From: Podocnemis expansa
Taxonomy: Eukaryota > Chordata > Testudines > Podocnemididae
NCBI GenBank assembly: GCA_007922195.1
Contig: ML681967.1
Coordinates: 8,799,712-8,863,711, forward strand
Length of the DNA: 64,000 bases
Reading direction: 5' to 3'
This document shows positions 12,111 through 23,599 of this stretch, piece by piece. Each line of letters starts with the position of its first letter. Positions within the stretch are counted from its first letter, which is position 1. The translations under genes and the position numbers were made by a program. Below the pieces are notes generated by a model. That model was not told where the DNA came from and did not search any database. It worked only from the letters and a program-made list of their open reading frames with translations.

Positions 12111-12539
12111 CTGACTAAATGTCTTTCAATTTCACCTTAAATCTGCAAAGCTGTCGCAGAAGGTTTTACATGGCAACTGTTACTAACAGTATCTCTCTAT
12201 CTACAGCTAAGCACAGGTGCTCTGAATGTTACAGAACAACATTCTTTATGTTGCAGCACCTTAACAACAACTGTCTCTTTCTTATAGATTCTCTCCTACT
12301 ATAAGATGGATAGATATCTAACTATCTATATAGCTAACTTTCAAGAAACCTAGAACACGGTCATGACACACATATCAACAAGTTATTGGAGTGTGGTAAC
12401 AATGTTGATGTAGCTGCCAACAACAGTGAAGATTACAGAGTAATAAAAAAGTGCATTCTAAACACCACATGTTTCAGTCAGCTTGTCTTGACTGCTTCTC
12501 TGAAAAGGATTTTACCTTCATTTCACAAGAAGGGCTTAC

Positions 12540-12625
12540 CCATTGGAACCCACAGGTGCTGGTACACTTTGAGCTCCAGTGGGCTTTGTCCGAACACATC
12601 CTTGTTCCTGAATATTCCAAATGAT
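12540..12625 (-). other. Candidate minus-strand exon, 86 bp
   Basis: The minus-strand segment is preceded by CTCTTTTTGCTTTGAAAAG and followed, after CCAATGG, by GTAAGCC, a good donor. All three frames are open over this short length. The one reading FGQSPLELKVYQHLWVP looks most protein-like and is compatible in phase with the segments at 12,078-12,110 and 10,347-10,422. Identity unknown. Confidence 0.3.
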
Positions 12626-12946
12626 CTTTTCAAAGCAAAAAGAGAAGCTGATTTACAAAAATGAATTGTTTCACTGTAAATAAAAAAATTCTAGACACCG
12701 TATTTTAATATTTCATGATTACAGGAGAAGGATGCATTAATAATTGCTTCATAATGTATATTCATCTTCAGCTCAGGTATATGCTTTTATCTGCACAAAT
12801 TCTAAGTGATGTTCCATTCATTCAGCCCAAATATATTGTAATAAATAAAATACAATGCCATAGCTTTTAGCTGAAAGAATGAATTTTACTCTTTAATATT
12901 GGAAAATAGCTTCCAGCATTTAGTCCTTAGTCAGAAAAATACTTAC

Positions 12947-12975
12947 ACATATCCACTAGCTTTTTGTACCTCTCA
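12947..12975 (-). other. Candidate minus-strand micro-exon, 29 bp
   Basis: On the minus strand AAAGAGACAG precedes 29 bases containing the frame ERYKKLVDM, and GGATATGT is followed by GTAAGT, a near-perfect donor. The phase does not match 12,540-12,625 unless a weaker donor two bases upstream is used or another exon intervenes. It is reported mainly for the strong donor. Confidence 0.18.
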
Positions 12976-14077
12976 CTGTCTCTTTATTTATGAAAAAATC
13001 AATTAAAAATTAACAACAAAAGCAACAATAAAAACATTTAGTCACTTTTATGTGAGTAGTTCCACCAACTGCACTGGGATTACCCGCAAAGCATAAATTT
13101 ATGCAGAATTGGGACCTTATTTTGGACAAATGTGTATAACAATTGGTTACATGTGAATTCCTTTCCTTTCAGAAGCTTCGTTATGTACTAAATTCTCTGC
13201 ATTTTCACCACTGAATCTCCTTGTTTCTAAAAACATTTCCAGTTTACAGTAGCAAAGTTGTTAAATAAACTGCCTTCTCTACGGATCAGTCGGGGGGGGG
13301 GAGGTGGGAGGGAGTCACGCTCACAAGACACATACATTCAGACTTCCAAAAACACATGCATGCACATTCTGCAATCTTGAGCAGAACTACCCATCCTAGA
13401 AAATGAGGGGAGGGATGGAAAGAGAATGAATGAAGAGTTTGGCTTCAAAAAAGGGTAGCACTGTGCACAATACAGTAGAAAGTGAAAGACTCCTGCACTA
13501 ACATAACACAAATAACTGCTAAAATAATCTTGGTGTGTTCACTATAGCCTTGCTTAGGCAGATTCATGAGCCTGCACAGAGATGCAGTGATTTCACTGAG
13601 TCTTCATGCGAGTTCAGGGTTGAGCTTGCAAAATATTCGTTGAATGATTGGGGTCTTATACAAATGGAATGTTCGGTGGAAGGGAATCAAGCCTCCAGAG
13701 AACACACTGGAAGAAAGCTAATTTAATTATAAATGGACATTAACAAGTTGACATTTAGGCAGTTTTAAAAACCAAGATGTTTGTTTCAAGTATTACATGA
13801 ATCCTTTAATCTACCTTGCAAGTTTTGTTAATAAAATACTTTCCAATTTAAAAAAATGTTTTTACTTCCCTTGTTGCTGTGTTTAAAAAACCCCCCAAAC
13901 AGAATAAAATGACTGACTATAGCAGGAGAAAGATGAAACTGGCTATACACAAATTGTTGCCAAACGTACACAATAAATATACTGAAAAATATTTTCCCTC
14001 TAATCTGTTCAGGAAAATAAATTTTAAAAGTGAAGCAACAATAGATGAACAAGTTTTAAGAAAAAGCATGTTAAAAA
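12976..14077. other. AT-rich noncoding stretch with a poly-G run
   Basis: Nothing coding seen. A (G)9-type run with a short GGAG extension lies near 13,291-13,313. Confidence 0.4.
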
Positions 14078-14250
14078 AACAAAAAACAAGAAGCCCTGTG
14101 GCACTTAAACACTGACAAATTAATTTAATTTAATTTATTTAAATAAATTTATTTAAATTTAAATTTATTTAAATAAATTTGTTAGTCCTTACATGTCACT
14201 GGACTCGTTTGTTTTGCTGAACTCGACTAAAATGGCTGCCCGTTTGGAAC
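14078..14250. repeat. Fold-back repeat, copy with an AT-rich loop
   Basis: The left arm AAGCCCTGTGGCACTTAAAC and the right arm (CATGTCACTGGACTCG, then TTTTGCTGAACTCGACTAAAATGGCTGCC) are imperfect inverted copies of one sequence. They are separated by about 60 bases of TTTAAATTTATTTAAATAAA-type palindromic AT. It belongs to the recurrent family with core AGGAGTCCTGTGGCACTTTTAAAGACTAACAAATTTATTT found at least eight more times in this window. Confidence 0.7.
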
Positions 14251-14889
14251 ATGATTTTTAAGCTGTTGTCCTTTTGTCTGCATTTGTTCATAAAATGTGC
14301 TGCCTGTAGAAACAGAAGATATAGTCTGGATTGCATGAAGGTTTTTCTGATGCCATAAGATACTGTGCTAAACAGAATCCAGAAAACTGTATATAAAGAC
14401 ACCTGTAAATAGCCTTACTTCTTTGGCCTCTCGCTTTCTACTACATTAATGTAATAAGGCTAATACAACATGGACGTGTACACAAACCCAGCCATCCATT
14501 CTTTTTTTAGTTACAGTTATAGCTTCCTCCATACTACAGTGAGTTCCCTGTATGTGAAGCCCTGTGACTGCATAGAACCCTACAAAAAGACAGACAAACG
14601 CCTCTCAGGCAAAGCACTTTTCAGGATGAATGCCATGTTCTTTTAAAGTGCCTTGCTCCTTACTTTTTAAGGTCTGATGCATGACTATTTATGTTCAAAA
14701 GAATGGAACACTGATTATTTTCATATGCAGCCCTCTTCACTCAACCCAAACCTATGAAATAATCGAGATATGTTTAATTTTGAAGACATCAATTCTGGGG
14801 ATAGCCATTAGCTCTTCAGACTAGCATGACTAATAGTTAAAGACCCCAAGTCAGTATCCGGTGCCTAAAAGATCTCATCTTATTAAATG

Positions 14890-15140
14890 CCAGAGAGGTA
14901 GCCATGTTAGTTCAGTTCAGCAAAACAAACAAGGAGTCCAGTGGCACTTTTAAAGACTAACAAATTTAACATACGAGCTTTTGTGGGTGTAATCCCACTT
15001 CTTCAGGTGCATGGAATGGAAGCTGTAGCAGGTCCAGTAAGTAAATAAATGCAGAGAAGGGTAAGTCACAAGTTCTTTACACCCGTGAGAGTTCATGAGA
15101 CAAATATTTTAGTCTTTAAAAGTGCCATGGGATTAGTTTT
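14890..15140. repeat. Fold-back repeat, long copy
   Basis: Starts GGTAGCCATGTTAGTTCAGTTCAGC, continues AAGGAGTCCAGTGGCACTTT and ATCCCACTTCTTCAGGTGC, and returns in inverted form through AGTCTTTAAAAGTGCCATGGGATTAG near 15,110-15,137. The two arms are partly complementary, as expected of a long-terminal-inverted-repeat DNA element. Confidence 0.65.
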
Positions 15141-15639
15141 TTATACAAATATCACATTAAGTGTTATCATTTGTGTTGTGATCACTGTCTTCCTTCTTAT
15201 TCATTTAGTGCTTTTCTAAAATATCAAGGAATTTGATCATCTTCTTGAAATTGGCACTGTCACAACAATATATATTAATAGTTTGTGTTTTTAAAATATA
15301 ACTGCTGATCAACTATTTTTAACAACTTTGATGTCTTACTCTCAAATTAAACACGGCATATGAACTATCAAAAGGATTTTTATGAAATTATAATTCAAAA
15401 AGTCCACTTGAATATCTCTAACATATATATATGAATGCAAAACATTTTTAAAGATTTTATTCTTTTTACACTCAAATGGTGAAAAAAATGCATATTCTAT
15501 TCAACAAATAAAATATCCCCTCTAAGTAACCCGACAAAATAACAACCCCTATAAGGAACAACCAAGAATTTTAAAGATTTTTAATTCATGCACAGTAGAT
15601 TAATGTTGTTAAATGCTTTTTATAATATGCTGTGTTGTT

Positions 15640-15785
15640 GTTGTAACCATCTTGGACCCCAAATATTGGAGAGAGAAGCTGGGTGAGGTTATAACTTTTA
15701 CTGGTTCAACTAGTAAAACCAAAAGCTAGTCTCTCAACAGAAGTTACTCCAGTAAAAGGTATTACCTCACCCACACTATTTATAA
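15640..15785. repeat. Inverted repeat containing TGGGTGAGGTTATAACTTTTACTGG
   Basis: GGGTGAGGTTATAACTTTTAC near 15,684 is answered by its inverted copy GTAAAAGGTATTACCTCACCC near 15,752. The motif (pattern GGGTGAGGTAATATCTTTTATTGG) is one I recall as a common interspersed repeat of amniote genomes. The family name is uncertain. Length about 145 bp. Confidence 0.5.
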
Positions 15786-16540
15786 TAGTTATTTAATTTT
15801 AAAAGGTGCCTAAATGAGCACAGATGTACACCACTGGTGATTAAAGTGCAGCTGCAGATATTTTAAATGTTGGCCACTTAGCACCATCATTATTACATTA
15901 ACTGAAACCTGTCAGAGTCTCTACCAATGCTGTTCAAAAAACACTGAAAAGTAGGCCTAAACCAACTTCATAGCCCATGTCTGTGAGGTAAGGGGTCCAT
16001 CCTCAGAGCAGTTTGACTGATTTCAATAAGATTTCCAAGGGTGCAGAGTTCTGTAGGATGGATGGCTTTATAGAGCTGAGGCCGTTATCAAGCCACATTA
16101 CAAGCACACTCGTGAAAGGGAACTGCAGCAAAATAGCTGCACCACTGTGGTGTAGACACCTACTACAGCAAAGGAAATAGTTCTTCAGTCATTGTAAGGC
16201 TATTTCTCTAAGAGCCAAAGCAATAAAATAAAATTTCCATCAACCTAGTGCAGTCTATGTTATGGCTTAAGTCAGTTTAAGTCTCTCAGGAGTGAACTTT
16301 TATATGCTGAGCAATGTAGGTAGGTCTACCTTACTTTCTAGTACAGATCAGTTCTCAGAAGATCACGAACACAGTTCACTGTTACCTCACACCTGCTGAA
16401 TGCAATGTGTGTAAAACACTACCATCCTAATTTATTGTCATTTTACACTGGTATAAACAACCACATGTGAAGAGCAATGGTGAAGCGGGTTCCAGAAGTG
16501 TACCACAGTTCTGTAACCAGGGATAACTGTTAAAGTATAA
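15786..16540. other. Noncoding stretch
   Basis: No gene, RNA or repeat boundary recognised. Confidence 0.4.
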
Positions 16541-17220
16541 TTTGGTGGGCCCCAGAACTCTCCTAAATTTCTGGGCCCCCCTCACACAGGTCTGGGCCCC
16601 CTTCACTCACCCCAGCTATTGTCCCCCCCACAAACACTCACCTCCCACCCCACCTACTGCCCCCCACATGCCCGCCCCAGCTACTGCCCCCAGCCCCCAT
16701 CTTGCTGCTGGCCCCCCAACCCTTCCCCAACCCCTTCCACTGTGCTGCCCATCTTCCCCACTGCCCCAGGCTGATCCCCTCCCCCACACCCTTTCCTCTG
16801 CTGGCCGGCTCGCCTTTCCCCGAACCCCCCATTGCAGGGCCCCCTTACCTGGCCACCATACGGAGTGTCCCTGACCCAGGCTGCGGCTCCTCCTCAAGCC
16901 AGCTCTGAGCTTGCTCAGTCAGAACAGGCTCAGGATGAGAGATTTAAAATCTCCCAGCCTGAGGGAAGCTCCCTGCACTGCCAGAACACACTGGAACGGC
17001 ATTCCATGGCCTGCTATTTTTAGGGTCTCAGTGTTTGGCGGGCCCCTGAAAACAGAAAATGGAGCTGGAATGCTGCATTCCGGGACCCATTATTTTTCAA
17101 TAGTTGGCCCCGCAATGCAGAGTTTCTCGCTCCATTTTCTATTTTTAGGGGTTCCCAGAATGCAGAGCCCCTAAAAATAGTGGGCCCTGGAATACCGTTC
17201 CAGTGCGTTCTGGCTTGCTT
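16541..17220. repeat. GC-rich interspersed repeat, related to the copy at 44.57-45.11 kb
   Basis: A C-rich segment (16,560-16,860) precedes a module rich in GGGCCC and CCTAAAAATAG motifs, with repeated TGGAATGCTGCATTCC and CTCCATTTTCTATTTTTAGGGG. The latter also occurs at 45,010. The right end GGGCCCTGGAATACCGTTCCAGTGCGTTCTGGC matches 45,055-45,090. It is shared sequence between two loci, so a transposed element, but clean termini were not found. The open frames in it are composition artefacts. Confidence 0.65.
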
Positions 17221-17455
17221 TGAAATTAAACTATAAAATCAACTGTTCCATCTATACAGACAAAACCAGAGCACATAATATTTGCACTACTGCTGTTTTG
17301 TAACTTTTTCCCTAAAATGAGAGGGGTTTTTTTTTTTTTGTTTTTTTTTTTGGTTTGTTTTGAATAGTAGACGGGTCCTTACAAAAAAGGATACCTTAAC
17401 CCCAGAGCCATGCCCATTGCCCAACTCAATTTTATGCACATCTCAACTAATCAGT

Positions 17456-17750
17456 CTATGGTGTCAGCAACCCAAAAGATAAGATCCTTTTTGTAAAATG
17501 CCTTCAGTTACCAAGTGTTTTGAGAGCCACAATGGGCCTAGCCTCCTGGTGGAGAGAGCGGGGCCACACCTCCTGCAAGGTCCCCTGAGGAAGGGGGGAG
17601 CCCAGAACAAGTAGCAGCCCCCCCGTAGGGTTCCTTGGTGGCGGTGGGGAACCCGAATTCTGGCATAGGACACCTGCAGGGCGCCTGGCACCACAAGGAG
17701 GCAACCAAAGAGTCTCATGTGGCTCTCAAGCCACAGGTTGCAGACCCCTG
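17456..17750. mobile_element. Probable hAT-type MITE
   Basis: The right end GCCACAGGTTGCAGACCCCTG reads inward as CAGGGGTCTGCAACCTGTGGC, a common hAT terminus. The left end GGTGTCAGCAACCC is a degenerate copy. No matching 8-bp duplication was found at the tentative borders, so the left boundary is approximate. Confidence 0.5.
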
Positions 17751-18334
17751 GTTACAAGCAGACCACGAACATCAAACCACAATTTTTATTATGACACACA
17801 ATTATAATATTGGACAACTAGACAGAACTGCTGTAGTTATCCATTAAAAATAAATTATTCACTTGTGTCACCGATATCTCTGGCAAAGTGAAGTGAAATA
17901 ATTTTACAGGTCTAATTTTATTTTTGCTTCATCATTTATGCTGATTATTTGTAATATTTCATTCAGCTTTAACAATTAAACAAGACTAGTCAGTTTTATT
18001 TTCTGCTGCGGAATCTGAGTTTTGATTACTACACAAGAATTTTACAAGGGGGGAACACAAAAGTATTTCTGTTTACACTGCATTAAATTCATACTTGGGC
18101 CAGTTCAAGTCTCACCACACCACTTAAACCCCAAACAGGACCCATATGAGTATGCCTGTAAAATCCCCCTCTTGGCCACAAATGCTCTCTGTGTCAGCCC
18201 CAGATAAGCCAATGCAGAACAATGGGATTGGGAAAGCTAAGAGCTGGCCAAGGAAGGTACTATGCTTTGATGTAGTTTCAACAGTCCAACACACTAACCC
18301 AGCCATTAGCAAACCAAAAGCGGAGAAGAGCCAT
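17751..18334. other. Noncoding stretch
   Basis: AT-rich to mixed sequence with no recognisable gene or repeat border. Confidence 0.35.
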
Positions 18335-18905
18335 TCCCCCCCCCCCCCATACAACTGCATGAGTTGGAGCTGGCACAGTGGCCATGCCGCAGCCCCTAAC
18401 ACTTGCGGAGGGTGTGCGGGAGGTGCATGCTCCCTCCATTGGTGAAGTGGAGCAGCGCTGCCCCACCTACCCTCAGCTGGCCACCCTTCCGAAGCGCGGC
18501 TGGCGGAGAGCTGCTGCTTGCAGAGGCATGGCCCTGGAATGACCCCTCTGCAGTTTAGGCCACCGTGACCCGGCCACTCCAGGGCTGAATGGGCCCAATT
18601 CGGGGCCTCGGGGCAAGGCGGCCTCTGTTCATCCCTGGGGTGGCCGAGTGGAAGTGGCCTAAACTCTGCGAAGGGGCCATTCCAGGGCCCCACCTCCGCA
18701 AGCTGCAGCTCTGTGCCAGCTGCTCTTGGGAGGGACAGCTGGCTGGGGGTAGGCAGGGCAGCGCTGCCCTACCCCACCAGCGGAGGGAGTGGTGGAGGAA
18801 GTGCGAGCTGCCTGCACATCCCCTGCCAGCACAAGGGGCTGCGGCACAGCTGCTGGGCTTGCTCTGGCTCATATGGTTGCGTCAGAGGGTGGGGGAGACC
18901 CAGCA
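18335..18905. repeat. Large GC-rich fold-back (arms about 220 bp)
   Basis: The left arm ends GCAGTTTAGGCCAC near 18,564 and the right arm begins GTGGCCTAAACTCTGC near 18,653. The two continue as imperfect inverted copies outward through GGTGGGGCAGCGCTG / CAGCGCTGCCCTACCCC to GCCGCAGCCCCT / GGGGCTGCGGC and beyond. The loop is about 90 bases. A long-inverted-repeat transposon or fold-back element would explain it. There is a C-run at 18,337-18,348 at its left border. Confidence 0.7.
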
Positions 18906-19495
18906 CCCCAAAAACGGGGCCTGCGCCAACCAGGAGTCCTCTTCTTCACCCTGATGCTGGGACCAGCTGGGAGTCTCAGAGCACACCTGGCTTCCTGGAG
19001 AAGACTGCCAGGGAGCCAGAAGGGGTCACTCAAGAAGGCACAGGTGGCTCACTGAGCCTGCGTTGCTGATCCCCGCACTAACCAAATAGTACAAAAAAGA
19101 CTAAAGCTTCTACTTCCGCTTGGGTACTGTGTTGAGGATAGGTTCTGGAGAGGAGACACCTCCACACTATCTAATTTATGTAGATGGAATGAATTTGGGC
19201 TGATGGGCTCCCCTTCCCCTTCCTACCTCCTCCAATAGATACTATATTTTGGCACTAAAATGACTAGACGGTATCTCTTTAGAACTTTGCCACAACTAAG
19301 ACACAAACCAAAAATCACTAAGATGTACATATTATGATGTTTTCAGAGAATATGGAAATAATGACAATATGGAGTTATATACCAGCAATTCATCATGCAA
19401 TGAATGATATATAATTATAATTATTACAACTCCAGATTGCCAGGTCAGATATTAAAGACAGAAATGAGATTAGAATTTTTTTTTTTTTTAAACAG

Positions 19496-19664
19496 ACTTC
19501 CTTATAAGGTTCCCATTTACAATACTTCCCTGTGGGACAAGTTCTCTCCCATCATTACAGCTATACTAAACTATCAAAATATAACAAGAATATCCACTGC
19601 GACTCTGCAAATGAGGGAGCAGCTCAGGAAGATTCCATCAGGCATAACAGCTCAGGAACTGCAA
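19496..19664 (+). other. Candidate plus-strand exon, 169 bp
   Basis: A run of T and AAACAG (acceptor at 19,494-19,495) is followed by an open frame whose reading includes KVPIYNTSLWDKFSPIITA and QMREQLRKIPSGITAQELQ. It ends in CAA followed by GTAAGT, a near-consensus donor. The first base completes a codon and the last codon is complete. Orientation is opposite to the minus-strand candidates on either side, so it may be a separate gene, an antisense transcript or chance. I do not recognise the protein. Confidence 0.3.
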
Positions 19665-20302
19665 GTAAGTTTGAAAGCTTACATAGACCTACTGAACCAT
19701 GCTTAAAAATTCATTTAGAAATCTTGAGCTCCTCCTGTCAGGAGCCCAGGAGAAGATGGAATCCAACAGCCACATGTGCAAAATAAGGCATATGAAAACC
19801 CAGTCAGCATCATCAAAAATTCAGCCTTGTCAGAATGTGGCCAGAAGGGGAGTGGGAGTGGGGGAAGGAGAAGGGAAGACAAAAAGAGTCAAAGAAGCAT
19901 CTCCCATCAGCCCAGGACAATACAGCAGACTGGGGCAAAAACATCATGTTATATCTTGGTATTTTTACAGTATGTTTATTTTATGTACATACATTTCCTA
20001 TCATGATAGAGAGGCTTAACAGCAATCACTAACGTCTGTGATGCCAAATGGTAACTTTTGATCATGTGGCTCATGTCAAAAGATTCTATTGCCCTAATTA
20101 CAAAAAAGACCATTAAAGTTCAGTTAGATTAAAAAAAAAATCTGTCTTTTCTTCCTAATGTACTAGCATGGATTTATTATAATTACTTAAGTAATTAACC
20201 AATTTATTTAGTAAGCATATGCAAAATATGTATTTAATTAGGTAAATAAAATCTAACAAAGGTTGATATGGAATTATACATACAGAAATAAGTATAAGAA
20301 GC

Positions 20303-20445
20303 AAGGAGTCCTGTGGCACTTAGAGATTAGTAAATTCATTTACTGCACGAGCTTTTGCGGGAGAAAAAAATCACACAGTCTTTAAGTACTACAGGACTCC
20401 TTGCTTCTTTTGCTGAACTAGACTAACACAGCTGTTCCTTTGGAA
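20303..20445. repeat. Fold-back repeat, compact copy
   Basis: AAGCAAGGAGTCCTGTGGCAC at the left is mirrored by TACAGGACTCCTTGCTT at the right, followed by TTTGCTGAACTAGACTAACA. The internal part carries TTACTGCACGAGCTTTTGCGG. Same family as the copies at 14.1, 45.6, 53.0 and 53.7 kb. The arms are nearly perfect over about 20 bases. Confidence 0.75.
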
Positions 20446-21714
20446 CTTAGAAATAAGTATGTATCCCTGGTATGGAGTGGTCCTTTGTACAAATAACATC
20501 TCTTCTCCTCCCACCTCTAAAAAGCATTAAATGTACTAAAAGAAAACTTGAATATAAAAGACACCAACTTTTCAAAATGATGGTATACATTCTACTGTTA
20601 AACAAATATGCAGTTGATTAAATAGCTCCTGTCCTTGAATGAAAATATCCATAATATTAATAGCGTATTTCTCCACTCATTGTAAGGAGGTGAAACTGAC
20701 CAGCATCACTAAAGGTCTAGGATTAAACTTGCTCAGGTCATTGTATTTGTCTCTTGGCTTAAATTTCTTTTTCTGTCCAGCATCTTAAGAAACACACAGT
20801 ATTTCCCACTGCAGTTCATGTGAATGAGTCACCAGAGTCAAGATAAGCCAAACAAAAAAGTAGTTTGGGAAGTTAGGGAATGGAGCTACCCATAAAGATG
20901 CTCTGACAATAAGGTAACCCCATCATGAAAGGAGTATGTAGGATTACTCATGGAAAGTTACTCATGGAAAGTGGATAATTCATTTCTTACATACTTCAAC
21001 ACTGCAGAGAGCAATATGAGGTTTCCCTGAAACACATGCTGGAACACAATTTTGCCAGATGCTTTATCTGGAGAAATCATCAGTAGCTACTTTGCAGAAT
21101 AAAAATCTGTAAGCTAATATATAATCAGGTGAAGAGCTTCAACTAATCATGTTAAACCTAAATCAGAATGGCCAAGCAAAATGATCAGCAAGACAAATGC
21201 CTCTTACTGTATTGCTCAGAACCAAATCACAAAGCTGTTTGAGGAAACAAATCAAGCACCAGTCATATGTTGTCACATAAAATTAAATGAACCTAACTTA
21301 TAAAAGAAACAAGTGTGTTTTGTTTTGGTTTTTAATTACAGGACAATCAGTTTTTAAATAGCTTTCATTTAACTAAAGAATTCAAATTCCATCAAATCTG
21401 AACTAGATGTCTGGCTCTTACAATAACTGTTTGATTCAGTAATTTGTAGAGAATTCTTTTATGTGGTGTCATCTTCAAAGAAAAATTTTTCACAGACACA
21501 CTTGATCACAAATCCAGGAGAGGAGTGATTTAACAGACATAAGGCAGCCCTTAAAACATCTAGGACGAGACAAACTTCAGAGACCTATAAACTGACCTAA
21601 ATGCACAGAAAGCAGAGATCCACAACAAGAAGCAGCCAAAATATAAAACTATAATAAACAGAAGCAATATTTCTGAGGGAGAGGTCTTGATTAACTCCAA
21701 GATGGGAGACATAC
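20446..21714. other. AT-rich intron-like DNA
   Basis: No gene or repeat border recognised. Confidence 0.4.
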
Positions 21715-21775
21715 CAATGAATGTTTCTTCTCTCAGTGCCAGCCAAAAAGAGCATGGCCATCTCATGTCAGTAAA
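21715..21775 (-). other. Candidate minus-strand exon, 61 bp
   Basis: On the minus strand ATTTACTTAGCAG (acceptor) precedes 61 bases with a single open frame reading FTDMRWPCSFWLALREETFI. They are followed by GTATGT, a good donor. It lies about 1.3 kb downstream of the minus-strand first exon proposed at the CpG island and could be its second exon. No family recognised. The methionine within it could be a start, but there is no independent support. Confidence 0.25.
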
Positions 21776-23082
21776 CTGCTAAGTAAATAATGATAATAAC
21801 CATATTACACAAATATCTTTTTTCACTCTGTATCATACAGCAGATTCTAATGAATGAACTTCTCCATCTTTTCATATCTGATCCCAGCTTAATTTTTGAA
21901 GAAAACAGAATAAGATAGAGACAGAGTCATATCAATCAAGCTGCCAAATCTCAGAATAAGAGACAGAAGAGAACAGTATAATGTAGAAAGCTAACTTAGT
22001 GTTTGTAAATTATTAATTTCATCTCATACCAACAACATACAAAACTAAAAATTAGAGGGAACCAGGTCTGTGACAATGACGAATATGTTGGAGCCTGCAG
22101 TAATGTTTTATTTGTAAAATTCCTAGAAAGCGGAAATAGAGAAATGGACCACAAAGATCTCAAAACTGCAGACTGAGAGGTAGACTGTCGCAACATATTT
22201 AGCAAATGAACATGCTGAGGAAGCAATATATAATGCATGCTTACACACATACACAGGAAGAAGAAATTACATCTCTTTATTAAAAAGTTATTGCCTGAGT
22301 GCACCAAATTTGAGAGAGAGTAGGGATAGCAACTGCCCTGGCCTCCCAGCCTACCAATAAATAACTGGTCTGTAATAGGAAGGAATTGAGAGAGATCTAT
22401 GGACTCAATCCCGGCTGGGCTGCCAGAAACTGTGTGCCTCAGCTACGCCCAAGACCCCCTCGACTCAGCAAGAAGCAGCTCCGCCTCTCCTTTAAGTTTG
22501 TGGAGCCCCTTTAGGACCCTAGAAACCAGGGAGGAAGGGAAAAATGAAGAGACAGGCAATGAATGCCGAGAGGTGGGAGGATGGAAACAGAGACAATTAG
22601 GCGTTCTTCACTGCTGCCTGTCTTCAATTCCCCCTCACTTCCCCGCCCCCCACGGGAGAAAGAGGGAGAGAGATGTCCCCCCACCCACCCCCAAAAAGTT
22701 GATCTGCCATTTCCAATGCATTTCTGCGCCTTCTGATCCACTGACCAGGTCCCTCCCTCCCTACTGCCCCCTAACCCAGACCCCAATTTAGGAGGCGTCT
22801 AGCAGGGGAAATCTGAGCGGGGCGGGGGTGGGGAGACACCAATTCATCTCCCCTTGTGGGCTCTGCCTCCTCGCCCTGCCCGACAGGCTTCTCTCTTCCC
22901 GGGGAAAGGGGGCAAATAACTGCCCCTGGAGAGCCCCGACCCCTGCTAAATCCCCCCCCCCTCCACTGGCTCAGGCCCACCCCTCGCCCCTCCAGCGGAC
23001 GGGCTAAGCCCGTGCGAGAGACATTTAACTGCCGCCCCGGCTCACTGCGGTAACCCGCCCCCGCGCCGTTTTCGACCCTTAC

Positions 23083-23260
23083 CTCAGGCGGGCCCCAGAA
23101 CCTCCGGCGGGGCTGAGGGGCGGCTGGTTACGGGTCGGTTCAGCTCAGCCGCCGCCGAGCCCCGAGGAGGAGCCGACTCCGGCACCGACCGACCGACTGA
23201 CTCACACAACAACCACCCGAGCGGCCGCCGGGGCGGCCACAGCCAGAAACCACGCCCCCT
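23083..23260 (-). other. Probable noncoding first exon of a minus-strand gene
   Basis: On the minus strand CGCCTGAG is followed by GTAAGG, a near-consensus donor (GT at 23,081-23,082). The sequence upstream, rich in GCCGCC and CCGACCGACC, has the composition of a 5' UTR. The right border is the unknown transcription start, placed between about 23,200 and 23,400 from the CCAAT and YY1-like sites. No start codon with a convincing frame lies before the donor, so translation probably begins in a later exon. Confidence 0.5.
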
Positions 23261-23505
23261 CCCCCCCGACGCGCGGCACCAACGGTCCCGCCCACTTCCC
23301 GGCGCGCAGCCCCAACCGTCGCGCTCGGAGGAAGGCAACAGAGCCCAACGGCCCGCGCGCTCCCGCGCGCACGGGACGCGGAGTCACCAGTGCGCTCCTA
23401 CAACGCGCACGCCGATTGGCTGGAAGAGTGGCAATATGGCGCTGCGGGGTAGGCATGAACGGTTAGCCAAGTTAGCCCCAGGGCGGTGGAGTGTGGGAAG
23501 AGGAG

Positions 23506-23524
23506 ACTACGATCCCCAGCATGC
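23506..23524 (+). promoter_or_regulatory. ZNF143/THAP11-type promoter element
   Basis: ACTACGATCCCCAGCATGC matches the long ACTACAATTCCCAGAATGC-type element bound by ZNF143 (Staf) and THAP11 in many vertebrate CpG-island promoters. It lies about 60 bp from a YY1-like site and 90 bp from the CCAAT box, inside the CpG island. A match this long in this position is unlikely to be chance. Confidence 0.7.
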
Positions 23525-23599
23525 ATTGCGTTCACTCGGCCGCCCGGACCTTTAAAAATGTATATCACGCCGCCGCGTGAGCACGGCAACATATACTGC

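Noticed and set aside
16542..16874. Proline-rich 110-codon ORF
   Set aside because: Product of a C-rich repeat shared with 44.6 kb; composition only.
18124..18693. 189-codon minus-strand ORF
   Set aside because: Runs through the left arm of the large fold-back; no motif.
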